DNA from: UBA7332 sp051648105
GTDB taxonomy: Bacteria; Bacteroidota; Bacteroidia; Bacteroidales; UBA7332
Assembly (NCBI GenBank): GCA_051648105.1
Contig: JBOFEN010000035.1
Span: forward strand, 62,001 to 126,000
Reading direction: 5' to 3'
DNA: 64,000 bases
Of the stretch, positions 1 through 10,482 are shown in pieces. The notes beneath the pieces were generated by a model. That model saw nothing but the letters and a program-made list of their open reading frames with translations, searched no databases and was not told where the DNA came from. The translations under genes and the position numbers were made by a program. How positions within the stretch are numbered: position 1 is the stretch's first letter; each line of letters starts with the position of its first letter.

Positions 1-1616
1 CATCAAATAACTACTCTGTTGAGAACCTTTTGAACTTCCGTCATAGATTCGGACGTATTTTGAATCTTTCAGGGGTTGTTGCTGCTAACTACGAAGACTA
101 TAACTTCGTGAACAAATTGGTTACAGGTAAAGACTTTGAGAATCACTCATTGCGTACAAAGGGTATCTCTTTCGCTAATAGTGTGACTCACCCACTTCCA
201 ATCCAGAGAGATAACCAACTTGGTTCTTACCTAGGACGTACAAACTTCTCTTTCCTTGATGGTCGTTACTTGCTTACTGCCAGCTTCCGTGCTGATGGAT
301 CTTCTAAGTTTGCTAAAGGCAACCAGTGGGGATACTATCCATCGCTATCTACAGCTTGGCGTATCGAGGAGGAGTCTTTCATGTCTGGTGTAGACTTCCT
401 TGATCAGTTAAAGCTTCGTGCAGGTTGGGGTATTACAGGTAACCAAGGTATTGACCCTTACGGTACTCTTTCTGGTTATGCTCGTGTACTTGATTATTCA
501 ACTCCATCAGGAGATAGATTGATCGCACTTGGTGCATCAAGCATAGCAAACGAGAACCTTAAGTGGGAGACAACTGAGGCTTACAACGTTGGTATTGACT
601 TTGCATTCTTCAAACAGAGACTTTCTGGTTCATTCGATGCATACCTTAAAACAACGAGAGATCTTCTTATTGATATGCCATTGCCGCCGTCAACAGGTTT
701 CTCTACTTATACAATCAACCAAGGTTCTATTCAGAACAAAGGTTTAGAGTTCACTCTTTCTGGTCAAATCATTCAGAAGAAAGATATGAACCTTTCTATT
801 AATGCTAACATAGGTGTAAATAGAAGTGTTGTTAAGAGTCTAGGTCTTCAGCCAAGTAAGTTTGGTAACCACACTCTTGAGGCATACCTAGGTCGTTCTA
901 TTGGTGACTACTTCAATGCAGTAAACATTTTTGCTGTTGGGCATGTTCCAGGTGCTTTCTGGGGTTACAAAACAGATGGTATCATTCAGAACTCTGAAGA
1001 GGTTGCTGGGATGACTTATAAGAAAGGTGAAGCTACTCCAGGTAACGTTAAGTTTGTTGATATGAACGGTGACAATATCATTGACGAGCAGGATATGACT
1101 TTCATCGGTGATCCAACGCCAGCCTTTAACTATGGTTTCCAGATTGCATTTAACTATAAAGCTCTTAGTGTTTCAGCTTCGTTCAACGGTGTTTATGGAA
1201 ACGAGATCTATAATAGTAATGCCTACTACGATCAAACAGCTCGTAGAAACCATAACAACATTCGCAAAGATGTATTTGAGAATGCTTGGAGAGGTGAGGG
1301 TACTTCAAACAAATATACAAGTGCAACTTCAGCAGCACCAAACGTATCTATGGACAGATTCGTAGAGGATGGTAGCTTCTTGAGATGTGCAGATTTGACA
1401 GTTGGTTATACACTACCTTCTAAATGGACAAAACAAGTACTACTAGAGAGAGCTAATCTTTTCGTTTCTGCTAAGAACTTGTTCTTGATAACAAACTACT
1501 CAGGATTTGATCCAGAGGTATCTTCATTCCCGAATGATGGTCTTCGTATTGGTATTGATTCAAACAGTTTCCCTAACCCACGCGAGTTTGTGTTTGGTGT
1601 GAACTTGACCTTCTAA
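1..1616 (+). CDS. SusC/RagA-family TonB-dependent outer-membrane transporter, 3' part
   Basis: This is the C-terminal part of a SusC-type outer-membrane transporter, which imports oligosaccharides together with its SusD lipoprotein using TonB energy. The reading frame is open to the left edge of the window (codons from base 3), so the N-terminal carboxypeptidase-like domain, TonB box and most of the plug lie outside. What remains is beta-barrel: alternating aromatic strands, a segment typed ADGSSKFAKGNQWGYYPS, the EF-hand-like DMNGDNIIDEQD found in many SusC proteins, and a last strand FVFGVNLTF ending in phenylalanine, as outer-membrane barrels do for BAM recognition. SusD follows after 29 bases. 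Family assignment is firm; the substrate is inferred from the downstream sulfatase, GH20, GH2 and GH16 genes. Confidence 0.95.
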   Translation, partial: SNNYSVENLLNFRHRFGRILNLSGVVAANYEDYNFVNKLVTGKDFENHSLRTKGISFANSVTHPLPIQRDNQLGSYLGRTNFSFLDGRYLLTASFRADGSSKFAKGNQWGYYPSLSTAWRIEEESFMSGVDFLDQLKLRAGWGITGNQGIDPYGTLSGYARVLDYSTPSGDRLIALGASSIANENLKWETTEAYNVGIDFAFFKQRLSGSFDAYLKTTRDLLIDMPLPPSTGFSTYTINQGSIQNKGLEFTLSGQIIQKKDMNLSINANIGVNRSVVKSLGLQPSKFGNHTLEAYLGRSIGDYFNAVNIFAVGHVPGAFWGYKTDGIIQNSEEVAGMTYKKGEATPGNVKFVDMNGDNIIDEQDMTFIGDPTPAFNYGFQIAFNYKALSVSASFNGVYGNEIYNSNAYYDQTARRNHNNIRKDVFENAWRGEGTSNKYTSATSAAPNVSMDRFVEDGSFLRCADLTVGYTLPSKWTKQVLLERANLFVSAKNLFLITNYSGFDPEVSSFPNDGLRIGIDSNSFPNPREFVFGVNLTF

Positions 1617-1645
1617 TTTATAACCTACTGTAAATTTAAGCAACA

Positions 1646-3340
1646 ATGAGAAAGATATATATATCACTTCTGTTTTCGATGGTTCTATCAACATCTTGTA
1701 GCGATATGTTGGTTGAAGATCCAAACTATATTGTATACGGAAAGAACTTGTTCCAAAGAGAGAGCGATGCGCAGCTCGCTCTCAATGGATGCTATGGATA
1801 CTTAACTGGATGGGACGCTTACGGGCAAGCATATTGGGAAGTACAAGAGGGAGGTTCTGGTCTATTCTGGGGTCAAACAAACAACTCTATCCAAGATGAA
1901 TTGGCTTCGATGAGTGTTATGACTAACAATCAACTTCCGTTGATGTCTTGGAGAGGATTCTACACAATTATCTCCAACTGTAACCTTTTCCTTTACAACC
2001 TAGAGCAGAGTCCTCTTTCAGATGAGTACAAACAGTACGCAGGAGCTCAAGCTAAATTCATCAGAGCTCTGAGTTACTACAACCTAGTATTCACCTATGG
2101 CGATGTGCCATTGAAGACAGACCCATCAACATCTGAGAATATCTATGTTGGTCGTACTCCAAAGATGGAAGTGCTTGCACAAGTTGCACAAGACTGGAAA
2201 GATGCAGTTGAAGGTCTTAAGGATAGCGAGCTAGACAGCTCAGTTCCTACTAAATCTTCAGCAAATGCATTTCTTGCTAAGTTATATTGGATGATGGGTA
2301 GTGCAGAGAACACTCCATCTTCAGAATATTGGGCAATGGCCAAAGAATATGGTGACCAAGCTATTGGTGCTTTCCAACTCGAATCAAAGCCAGGAGCTAT
2401 CTTTGAGCAAGGGGTACAAGATTCAAAAGAGTCAATCTTTAAGCTAAGCATGTCTCAGATATCAGTTAAAGATGACCAAGGAAACAGAACCAGCTGGATC
2501 TTCTCACCACAGAACTCTACAGAAGGTATCTCATGGGGACGTTACCGTATCTCTAAAGCATTCTATGACTTCTTCAGAGGAACGCACCCATCAGACCCTC
2601 GTGTAAGTGACTACTTTATGTCGACTTGGGTAGATAAGAACCGAGTTACTCAGTACTCTTACCCTTACTTCATTATTAAGAGTGGACGTGAAGAGGTTCT
2701 GGATTCAATCATTGCATACAATGATCCAACACTAGACTGTACAAATCCAGATACACTTCTAATGACTCAAACAGCGAAAACTCGCTTTATGACACTAGGA
2801 GGCGATCACCAAGGATGGTCTTTCTTGAGAAAAACCTACGATTCAAAAGCTCAAGCACAACGTAGTAACAAGCATCTTTTCTTGTATCGCTACTCAGACT
2901 TGCTTCTTTTGATGTCTGATGTTGAGAATGAGTTAGGAAACCAAGCCCAATCACTTGAGTATCTAAACCAAGTTCTTTCGAGATCTCGCAACTCAGTGAC
3001 TCCTGCAGCAGCTCACCCAGCAAATGTAGAGGCTTCTGTTTCTCAAGACGATCTACGTAGAATCATCTTCAGAGAGCGTCAGTTCGAACTTGTTGGTGAG
3101 TGTTTCTCAGCAATGGATGTTCGTCGTCGTGGAGAGGAGTTCTTTAATGAGTTAGTTATTGAGCGTCATAACAACCATACAATTACAAAAACACACTCAC
3201 CTGCTATTGCAAATGCAAACTTCTGGGATAGACTATTTCCAGTTGATCAGGTTAAACGTAATATGTTGATGCCTATTCCACAGGAAGAGATCAATACAAA
3301 CTCTGCAATATCTAGCAGTGACCAAAACTACGGTTACTAA
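1646..3340 (+). CDS. SusD/RagB-family glycan-binding lipoprotein
   Basis: This is the surface lipoprotein that caps the SusC transporter and captures glycan. The N-terminus is a short hydrophobic segment ending in the lipobox LSTSC, with Cys18 as the lipidation site. Of 564 residues, the N-terminal part carries the SusD-like start (EDPNYIVYGKNLFQRESDAQLALNGCY) as spaced motifs rather than one block, followed by TPR-like helices, and the C-terminal part has RRIIFRERQFELVGE and MDVRRRGE, the RagB/SusD counterpart of the usual RE-x-ELxxEGxRxxD motif. It sits directly behind SusC and ahead of a strong hairpin, so it probably belongs to the high-abundance SusCD portion of the transcript. Confidence 0.95.
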   Translation: MRKIYISLLFSMVLSTSCSDMLVEDPNYIVYGKNLFQRESDAQLALNGCYGYLTGWDAYGQAYWEVQEGGSGLFWGQTNNSIQDELASMSVMTNNQLPLMSWRGFYTIISNCNLFLYNLEQSPLSDEYKQYAGAQAKFIRALSYYNLVFTYGDVPLKTDPSTSENIYVGRTPKMEVLAQVAQDWKDAVEGLKDSELDSSVPTKSSANAFLAKLYWMMGSAENTPSSEYWAMAKEYGDQAIGAFQLESKPGAIFEQGVQDSKESIFKLSMSQISVKDDQGNRTSWIFSPQNSTEGISWGRYRISKAFYDFFRGTHPSDPRVSDYFMSTWVDKNRVTQYSYPYFIIKSGREEVLDSIIAYNDPTLDCTNPDTLLMTQTAKTRFMTLGGDHQGWSFLRKTYDSKAQAQRSNKHLFLYRYSDLLLLMSDVENELGNQAQSLEYLNQVLSRSRNSVTPAAAHPANVEASVSQDDLRRIIFRERQFELVGECFSAMDVRRRGEEFFNELVIERHNNHTITKTHSPAIANANFWDRLFPVDQVKRNMLMPIPQEEINTNSAISSSDQNYGY

Positions 3341-3348
3341 CATTTAAT

Positions 3349-3395
3349 AGCTCTCTCTACCTCTTGTTCAAAGAATCAAGGAGGTAGAGAGAGCT
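3349..3395 (+). terminator. Hairpin between susD and sulfatase (attenuator or partial terminator)
   Basis: A perfect 15-bp inverted repeat (arms 3349-3363 and 3381-3395, 17-nt loop) lies nine bases after the susD stop. No U-run follows, so it may be an mRNA-stabilising or attenuating hairpin rather than a full terminator; the enzyme genes downstream have no clear promoter of their own. Confidence 0.7.
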
Positions 3396-3440
3396 TAAAA
3401 TGATAAATGAATCTAAACTATTAAATGCCAAGCTCCTTGT

Positions 3441-5021
3441 ATGAAAGCTTCTACATACTCACTACTGCTACCTGCGATCTCATCGGTTGCATTGTCTAGC
3501 TGCTCAACCTCAGCCTCAACTAAAGAAGAAAAACCGTTGAATATAGTATATATTATGACGGATGACCACACACAGCAGATGATTAGCTGCTATGGTAGTC
3601 AAATAGCAACAACACCTAACATTGATAGACTAGCAGCAGAGGGAGTTCGATTTACACAAAGTTTTGTGGCGAACTCAATATCTGGTCCTAGTCGCGCCTG
3701 CATGCTAACAGGAAAACATAGCCATAAGAATGGTAAGATAAACAATGAGGATCTATTCGATGGTTCACAAATGACCATGCCTAAAGAGCTTCAGAAGGTG
3801 GGATACCAGACAGCGATTATTGGTAAATGGCATTTAGAGAGCAAACCAACTGGGTTTGATCACTGGGATATACTACACGGACAAGGAGAGTATTTCCAAC
3901 CAGACTTTATCACAGATAATGATACTATACGCACACCAGGTTATGTGACAGATATTGTGACAGACAAGAGTATTGCTTGGATGGAAAGCAGAGACAAGAG
4001 CCGTCCATTCGCGATATTTGTTCACCACAAAGCACCTCACAGAAACTGGATGCCAAACATACAAGACCTTGAGTATGCTGAAGACCGCACTTTCGAATTC
4101 CCTGAAAACTTCGAGGATGACTACAGTGGACGAGTTGCAGCAGAGAAGGCAGAGATGAGAATATCTAGCAATCATGATATGGATTTGCTTTACGACAATA
4201 AGGTTTATACCGGAACCGAGTACAGCAGGCTACTCTCTTGGTACCATCCATCAGAGGATGAAGGAGCATACGGACGAATGGACTCAGCTCAACAAGCAGC
4301 TTTTGAGGCTCACTATGGCCCTATTGTTCGCGACTTCAAGAAGCGAAACCTTAAAGGTAAAGAGCTTACTGCTTGGAAGTACCAACGATATATTAAGGAC
4401 TACTTAAAGTCAGCTAAATCAGTTGATGACAACATTGGTAGACTAATGGAGTGGTTAGAGAGCCAAGATCTACTTGAGAATACTCTTGTTGTTTATACCT
4501 CTGACCAAGGGTTCTACATGGGAGAACACGGATGGTTTGACAAACGCTTTATGTACGAAGAGTCATTCAGCACTCCACTTGTGATGAGACTTCCAGAGCG
4601 TCTTAAGAAGAGAGGTGATATTGATCAATTAGTTCAGAACATTGACTATGCACCTACATTCCTAGAGATAGCTGGAGCTGAGATACCAGAGGAGATGCAA
4701 GGACAATCTATGCTACCACTGCTTAAAGGCGAGCAAGAGGGTGACTTTAGAGATGCTCTTTACTATCACTTCCAAGAGTTCCCTGCTGAGCATATGGTTC
4801 GCAGACACTTTGGTGTTAGAACAGATCGTTACAAACTTATCCGTTTCTACAACGACATTCACGTGTGGGAGCTTTATGATCTAGAAAACGATCCTAAGGA
4901 GATGACCAATCTATACGGTAATCCAGAGTACGCTGAGATAACTTCTAAGCTTAAAGAGAGACTTAAAGAACTTCAGGTTCAATATGACGACTCTATCAGA
5001 TTCCAAGTTATCATAGACTAA
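3441..5021 (+). CDS. Serine-type family S1 sulfatase, lipoprotein
   Basis: An arylsulfatase-superfamily enzyme of 526 residues that would hydrolyse sulfate esters on a glycan. The metal-site pair D41-D42 (IMTDDH) and the maturation motif S81-G-P-S-R85 followed by ACMLTG are visible; Ser81 rather than Cys is the residue to be converted to formylglycine, so an anaerobic radical-SAM maturase (anSME) is needed, and none is in the window. HHKAPHRNW and SDQGFYMGEHGWFDKR are further active-site segments of the family. The N-terminus ends in SSC with Cys21 as a likely lipidation site, placing it at the periplasmic or surface membrane face. The context with GH20, GH2 and GH16 favours N-acetylglucosamine-6-sulfate or galactose-6-sulfate in mucin or keratan sulfate; which of the two cannot be decided here. 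Confidence 0.92.
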   Translation: MKASTYSLLLPAISSVALSSCSTSASTKEEKPLNIVYIMTDDHTQQMISCYGSQIATTPNIDRLAAEGVRFTQSFVANSISGPSRACMLTGKHSHKNGKINNEDLFDGSQMTMPKELQKVGYQTAIIGKWHLESKPTGFDHWDILHGQGEYFQPDFITDNDTIRTPGYVTDIVTDKSIAWMESRDKSRPFAIFVHHKAPHRNWMPNIQDLEYAEDRTFEFPENFEDDYSGRVAAEKAEMRISSNHDMDLLYDNKVYTGTEYSRLLSWYHPSEDEGAYGRMDSAQQAAFEAHYGPIVRDFKKRNLKGKELTAWKYQRYIKDYLKSAKSVDDNIGRLMEWLESQDLLENTLVVYTSDQGFYMGEHGWFDKRFMYEESFSTPLVMRLPERLKKRGDIDQLVQNIDYAPTFLEIAGAEIPEEMQGQSMLPLLKGEQEGDFRDALYYHFQEFPAEHMVRRHFGVRTDRYKLIRFYNDIHVWELYDLENDPKEMTNLYGNPEYAEITSKLKERLKELQVQYDDSIRFQVIID

Positions 5022-5049
5022 ACTACACAAAACCATAAGTCATTTAAGT

Positions 5050-7344
5050 ATGAAAAAACAGATCTTACTTTCAATGCTCCTTATGATCTCATCAATAATC
5101 TCGGCACAAATCTCTATTGTGCCGAGACCTGATAGCGTTGTTGAGAAAACAGGAGCCTTCAAGATAAACTCAAAAACTACTATCTCTTTTCATGATGGTG
5201 CTGCTATTAAAGATGCAGAACCTTTGCTATCTAGATTAGATCAAGCAGCCGGATTGACTCTTAAGCAGACTTCCAAACAAGAGAAGAAGAACTCAATATC
5301 CTTCAGACTTAAAGAGGGTGCAGCCTCAGAGGCATATACTATTGAGGTCAATGATAACCAAATAACTGTTGAAGCTTCTACAGATAAAGGTCTTTACTAC
5401 GCATCCCAGACCCTTCTTCAACTTCTTCCTACTGAGATCTTCTCAGGGAGAACAAACAAAGAACTTGATTGCACTATCCCTGCCATTTCGATCATTGATG
5501 CTCCAAAATATGAGTATCGTGGTTTTATGCTTGACGTATCAAGATTCTTCATGCCTAAAGATGAGCTTCTAAAGCTACTCGACTACATGGCTATCCACAA
5601 GCTTAACAAGTTCCACTGGCACTTAGTTGATGATAATGGATGGAGACTTGAGATCAAGAAATACCCTCGACTAACCTCTGTTGGTGGATACAAAGTAGAT
5701 CGCCACGATCTATTCTCTATGCGTAAGAACCCTATGCAGGGTGAACCAACACCTTCAGGAGGATACTATACCCAAGAGGATGTGAAAGAGATAGTAGCTT
5801 ATGCTACTGAACGACACATCGAGGTTATCCCAGAGATTGAGATGCCAGCTCACATCAACTCAGCTCTTGGAGCATATCCAGAGCTTGCTTGTCCTGTTGT
5901 TGACCATTTCCTAGGTACTCTTCCTGGTATTGGCGGTAAGAGAGCCTCTGCAATCTACTGCGCAGGTAAGGACGAAGTTTTCGATTTCCTTGAGGATGTT
6001 ATTGACGAAGTATGTGAGCTATTCCCATCTAAGTACATTCACATTGGTGGGGATGAAGCTTGGAAAGATAATTGGGAGAAGTGTCCTCTTTGTCAAAAGA
6101 GAATGAAAGACAACTCAATCCCTAACGAAGAGGAGCTTCAGAGCTACTTCATTCGTCGAATGAACAACTACCTTATCAGTAAAGATAGAAACCTAATGGG
6201 ATGGGATGAACTTTGCGAAAGCGAAATCCCTGAAAATGCAACTATCTTTGCTTGGAGAGGAACAGGTAAACACGCTCTTCCTGCACTTGAAAAAGGCCAC
6301 AATGTTGTATTGACTCCTGCTACAAAGCTTTACTTTATTCGTTACCAAGGACCACAATGGTTTGAGCCATTCACCTACTTTGGTAACAATACACTTCAAG
6401 ATGTGTATGAATATGAGCCTGAGATGAGTGGTGTGAAATCTAATCACCTTTCTCAAGTTAAGGGTATACAAGCATCTATGTGGACTGAATTCATTAAGTC
6501 ACCTCAAGAGCTTACATACATGGTATTCCCTCGCCTAACTGCTCTTGCAGATAGAGCTTGGAGCACTCAAGCCAAGGATTGGGACAACTTCCTTCCGAGA
6601 ATGGACAGAATGGCAACAATCTACGACCATCTAGGTATCACATGGGCTAAATCGATGTACAACCTCTTCCACGAGGTGAAGGCAGACAATGGCAAAGTGA
6701 TGGCTTCATTCTCTTCTATCAGACCAGACCTTGAGATAAGATACACGCTAGATGGTACTATGCCAACAAGCACATCAACACTTTTCAGCTCTGCTGTTGA
6801 AGTTCCACAAGGAGAGTTTATCATTGCAGCCGCTTTCAAAGATGGCGTAAGAAAAGGAGAACCACTTAGACTAACTCCAATTCACTCCCTTGCTACAGGT
6901 GCTAAAGTGACTGGCGACCAACCAAACCTTCAGTTGTTGACAAACGGAATCATCGGTTCTGAACGTTTCTCTGATGGAGACCACGTAGATATCTACGATA
7001 AAGACGCTAAGTTCACTATCGACCTTGGCTCTTCAAAAGAGATATCTAAAGTTGTACTTAGCGGTGTGATCAACTCTGGTATGGGTGCAAACCTTCCAAA
7101 GTCAGTAAAACTATCCGTTTCACAAGACGGTAAGTCATACACTCAAGTAGAACTTAGAGAGTTCTCTGAGATGGAGCGCTTCCCGCTCTCATTTATCAAG
7201 AACCAAATCACTCTATCCAACTTCGATGCAGTAAATGCTAGATATGTTACTCTCGAGCTTGAGAAACCAGGTATCTGTCCTGACGGAAACAACCGCGAAG
7301 GATCTCCAGCTAGAATGGCCTTTGACGAGGTACTTGTTTACTAG
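5050..7344 (+). CDS. GH20 beta-N-acetylhexosaminidase
   Basis: An exo-acting beta-hexosaminidase, 764 residues, with a type I signal peptide ending SAQ at residue 20. Domain order: GH20b-type N-terminal domain (about 21-150), GH20 TIM barrel (about 153-500) with the substrate-assisted catalytic pair D335-E336 in HIGGDEAW, a chitobiase C-terminal-like Ig domain (about 555-610, YTLDGTMPTS) and a discoidin/F5-8C-like carbohydrate-binding region to the end. It would remove terminal GlcNAc or GalNAc exposed by the sulfatase and beta-galactosidase. It lies 28 bases behind the sulfatase and 23 bases ahead of the GH2 gene, in one operon. The fold and catalytic residues make the class certain; linkage preference is not readable. 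Confidence 0.95.
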   Translation: MKKQILLSMLLMISSIISAQISIVPRPDSVVEKTGAFKINSKTTISFHDGAAIKDAEPLLSRLDQAAGLTLKQTSKQEKKNSISFRLKEGAASEAYTIEVNDNQITVEASTDKGLYYASQTLLQLLPTEIFSGRTNKELDCTIPAISIIDAPKYEYRGFMLDVSRFFMPKDELLKLLDYMAIHKLNKFHWHLVDDNGWRLEIKKYPRLTSVGGYKVDRHDLFSMRKNPMQGEPTPSGGYYTQEDVKEIVAYATERHIEVIPEIEMPAHINSALGAYPELACPVVDHFLGTLPGIGGKRASAIYCAGKDEVFDFLEDVIDEVCELFPSKYIHIGGDEAWKDNWEKCPLCQKRMKDNSIPNEEELQSYFIRRMNNYLISKDRNLMGWDELCESEIPENATIFAWRGTGKHALPALEKGHNVVLTPATKLYFIRYQGPQWFEPFTYFGNNTLQDVYEYEPEMSGVKSNHLSQVKGIQASMWTEFIKSPQELTYMVFPRLTALADRAWSTQAKDWDNFLPRMDRMATIYDHLGITWAKSMYNLFHEVKADNGKVMASFSSIRPDLEIRYTLDGTMPTSTSTLFSSAVEVPQGEFIIAAAFKDGVRKGEPLRLTPIHSLATGAKVTGDQPNLQLLTNGIIGSERFSDGDHVDIYDKDAKFTIDLGSSKEISKVVLSGVINSGMGANLPKSVKLSVSQDGKSYTQVELREFSEMERFPLSFIKNQITLSNFDAVNARYVTLELEKPGICPDGNNREGSPARMAFDEVLVY

Positions 7345-7367
7345 TGACCAAATAACTTAATACGACT

Positions 7368-10300
7368 ATGAACTACAAGAACAGAATAAAACTATCACTT
7401 ATTGCTCTACTCGGCACACTCTGCGCTACGGCGCAGTTGCCAGAGTGGCAGTCGCAATACACTCTAGGGCTTAACAAAATTGAGCCTCACACTTATGTAT
7501 TGCCTTACGACTCTGAGTCACAAGCACTAAAAACTGACTACAAAAGCTCATCGAGCTACCACTCTTTGAATGGTAAATGGAAGTTCGCTTGGACTAAGAA
7601 TCCAGACAACAGACCAGTAGACTTCTACAAGCCAAACTTCTCTGTTAAGAATTGGGCTGAGATACAAGTGCCAGGAAACTGGGAAAGACAAGGCTACGGT
7701 ACAGCTATCTACGTGAACGAGGAGTATGAATTCGTATCTCCGATGTTCGACATGAAGAAGCCAACGCCTCCTCTCGTACCACACGAGCACAACGAAGTGG
7801 GCTCATACCGCCGCAACTTCACTGTTCCTCAAGGATGGTCAGACAAGAGAGTAGTACTATGTCTTGAGGGTGCAATCTCTTTCTACTATGTATGGCTAAA
7901 CGGCGAGCTGCTTGGTTACAACCAAGACTCTAAGACTCCTGCCGAGTGGGATATCACCGACAAGCTAAAAGCTGGTGAGAACACTCTTGCTGTTGAGTGT
8001 TACAGATGGAGTGCCGGTTCTTACATGGAGTGTCAAGACTTCTGGAGACTTAGCGGCATCGAGCGTGATGTATATCTTTACGCTACACCTAAGAGTCACA
8101 TCGCCGATTACAATGTAGTATCAACTCTTGAAAAAGATAACTACAAAGATGGTATTTTCGAACTAGATGTTACCGTTGGCAAACCATCTCAAGATAGCCG
8201 CGTAGCTTACAAGCTTATCGATGCTGATGGTCAAGTTGTACTAACTGAGAGCAGACCTGCTGCCGAAGGCAAAGTAACTTTCTCATCTAAGAACATCAAG
8301 GATGTGAAACGCTGGAGTGCTGAAGAGCCTAATCTATACGATCTAATCGTCGAACTATACGACAACAACACTAAAACAACCGTTACTAGTGCTCACGTAG
8401 GTTTTAGAACCTCTGAGATCAAGAACGGAAGATTCCACATCAATGGTGTGCCAATCATCGTTAAGGGTGTTAACCGTCACGAACACACTCAACTTGGACG
8501 TACCGTTACTGAGGAGTCTATGATCAGAGACATTGAGTTGATGAAACAACACAACATCAACACTGTTCGCTCTTCTCACTACCCTAATGACAAGAGATGG
8601 TATGAGCTTTGTAACATCTACGGTCTATACGTGATTGACGAGGCAAACGTTGAGTCTCACGGTATGGGTTACGGTCCTGAGACACTTGCTAAAGACACCT
8701 CATGGTACCAACAGCACATCGTTCGTAACCAACGTATGTACCACCGTTCAAAGAACAACCCATCAATCGTCATCTGGTCTATGGGTAACGAAGCAGGTAT
8801 GGGTGTTAACTTCGAGCGCGTTTATGCATGGTACAAAGAGATAGAGAAGTATCGTCCTATCCAATACGAGCGTGCACAACAAGAAGCATTCACAGATATC
8901 TACTGTCGTATGTACCGCAGTATCGGTGAGATCAAAGCATATCTAGCACAAGATCCAGCACCTTACCGCCCATTCATCCTTTGTGAGTACTCTCACGCTA
9001 TGGGTAACAGCTGTGGTGGTTTCAATGACTACATGGAAACTTTCGAGTCTAATCCAATGGCTCAAGGTGGATGTGTTTGGGATTGGGTTGACCAAAGCTT
9101 CAAGGAGATTGATGAGAATGGCCGTTGGTTCTGGTCATACGGTGGCGACTACGGTCCAAAAGATATACCTAGCTTCGGAAACTTCTGTGCAAACGGTCTT
9201 GTAAATGCTGATCGCATACCTTACCCACACCTTAAAGAGGTGAAGAAGGTTTACCAATACATCAAGAGCTCACTTGTTGACGCTAAGAGAGCACAAGTAG
9301 AGATCAAAAACTGGTATGACTTCACAAACCTAAATCAGTTCGAATTGACTTGGTCTTTCGTTACTGACAAAGGAGCTACTATCAAGAGTGGCGTTGAGGT
9401 GATCGATTGTGCTCCTCACCAAACAGTGAGATTCGCACCTTCTGTTCCAACTTCAGCTCAACTAAAAGGAGTAGGCGAGTACTATCTAAACCTTGAGTGG
9501 AGACGCAGATCAGAGCAACCATTCATCTCTCTTGACTATGTTGTTGCAGACAACCAATTTGAGTTCAAAGGATCTGGTGCTATTGCTCCAATCTATAGCA
9601 GCGCAAACGGTGGAAACTACACCATCAATGCTAACCGCGTAGAGAACCAACTATACGCTATGGAGGTATCTCCAGAGAGTGGTGAGCTTATCTCTTTCAC
9701 TGCAAACGGCATCGAGATGCTCTCTAATCCAATCGTGATGAGTCTTTACAGACCATTGACAGACAATGACAATCGCGATAGAGAGAATGGTAGAGTATGG
9801 GTTTCTCAAGGTATGAACAACCTTAAGCAGCGTGCTACATCTGTAAACGTTAAGCGCAAAGGTTCGGACATCTCTATCTTGAGCAACATCGAGATGGTAA
9901 ATGCAAAAGATCAGAAACTATTTGCTGGTACTATCGAGTATAGAATCGAGCGCGACGGTAAGCTAAACGTTGTTGCCGAGCTTAAGCCTGATACGGCTCT
10001 TGTTAAGCGTATGGCTCGTTTTGGTATCACATTCGACATGCCTGCTCAATACAACCAAGTAGAGTATCTTGGTCGTGGCGAAGATGAGACTTACGAAGAT
10101 AGAAAGCAGTATGGTAAGATTGCTATCTGGAAGAGCAACTCACAAGATATGTTCGTTCCTTATGTAAACCCTCAAGCTTGTGGAAACCGTACCGACGTTC
10201 GTTGGTCTAGATTCACAAACGAAGCGGGACAAGGTATACAAGTAACGTCAAAAGGTAAGTTCCAATTCAGCTCTCTTCCATACCAAGATGAGAACCTAGA

Positions 10301-10469
10301 GAATGCCACTCACCTAAACCAACTAGAAGATAGAGGAACAGTAACGATTCACCTTGACTCAGAGCAAGCTGGAGTGGGTACCGCAACTTGTGGACCTGGT
10401 GTACTTCCTCAATATCAAGTGAGCCCAACTAAAAAGAGATTGGAGTTCACAATTCAACCAATAAAGTAA
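7368..10469 (+). CDS. GH2 beta-galactosidase, LacZ-like
   Basis: A 1033-residue exported glycoside hydrolase of family 2, close to LacZ in length and layout. A signal peptide ends at ATAQ near residue 23. Jelly-roll domain, two Ig-like domains, TIM barrel and a C-terminal beta-galactosidase small-chain domain follow in order. Acid/base Glu475 lies in SMGNEAG and nucleophile Glu540 in ILCEYSHAMGNS, both textbook LacZ segments; GVNRHEHTQLGRTV precedes them. It would strip terminal beta-galactose from the glycan. Codon use here is rich in AAC, GGT and CGT, as in strongly expressed genes, unlike the second PUL. Activity on galactose is likely from the LacZ-type motifs but the linkage is unknown. 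Confidence 0.94.
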   Translation: MNYKNRIKLSLIALLGTLCATAQLPEWQSQYTLGLNKIEPHTYVLPYDSESQALKTDYKSSSSYHSLNGKWKFAWTKNPDNRPVDFYKPNFSVKNWAEIQVPGNWERQGYGTAIYVNEEYEFVSPMFDMKKPTPPLVPHEHNEVGSYRRNFTVPQGWSDKRVVLCLEGAISFYYVWLNGELLGYNQDSKTPAEWDITDKLKAGENTLAVECYRWSAGSYMECQDFWRLSGIERDVYLYATPKSHIADYNVVSTLEKDNYKDGIFELDVTVGKPSQDSRVAYKLIDADGQVVLTESRPAAEGKVTFSSKNIKDVKRWSAEEPNLYDLIVELYDNNTKTTVTSAHVGFRTSEIKNGRFHINGVPIIVKGVNRHEHTQLGRTVTEESMIRDIELMKQHNINTVRSSHYPNDKRWYELCNIYGLYVIDEANVESHGMGYGPETLAKDTSWYQQHIVRNQRMYHRSKNNPSIVIWSMGNEAGMGVNFERVYAWYKEIEKYRPIQYERAQQEAFTDIYCRMYRSIGEIKAYLAQDPAPYRPFILCEYSHAMGNSCGGFNDYMETFESNPMAQGGCVWDWVDQSFKEIDENGRWFWSYGGDYGPKDIPSFGNFCANGLVNADRIPYPHLKEVKKVYQYIKSSLVDAKRAQVEIKNWYDFTNLNQFELTWSFVTDKGATIKSGVEVIDCAPHQTVRFAPSVPTSAQLKGVGEYYLNLEWRRRSEQPFISLDYVVADNQFEFKGSGAIAPIYSSANGGNYTINANRVENQLYAMEVSPESGELISFTANGIEMLSNPIVMSLYRPLTDNDNRDRENGRVWVSQGMNNLKQRATSVNVKRKGSDISILSNIEMVNAKDQKLFAGTIEYRIERDGKLNVVAELKPDTALVKRMARFGITFDMPAQYNQVEYLGRGEDETYEDRKQYGKIAIWKSNSQDMFVPYVNPQACGNRTDVRWSRFTNEAGQGIQVTSKGKFQFSSLPYQDENLENATHLNQLEDRGTVTIHLDSEQAGVGTATCGPGVLPQYQVSPTKKRLEFTIQPIK

Positions 10470-10482
10470 TAGTAGATTTGAG

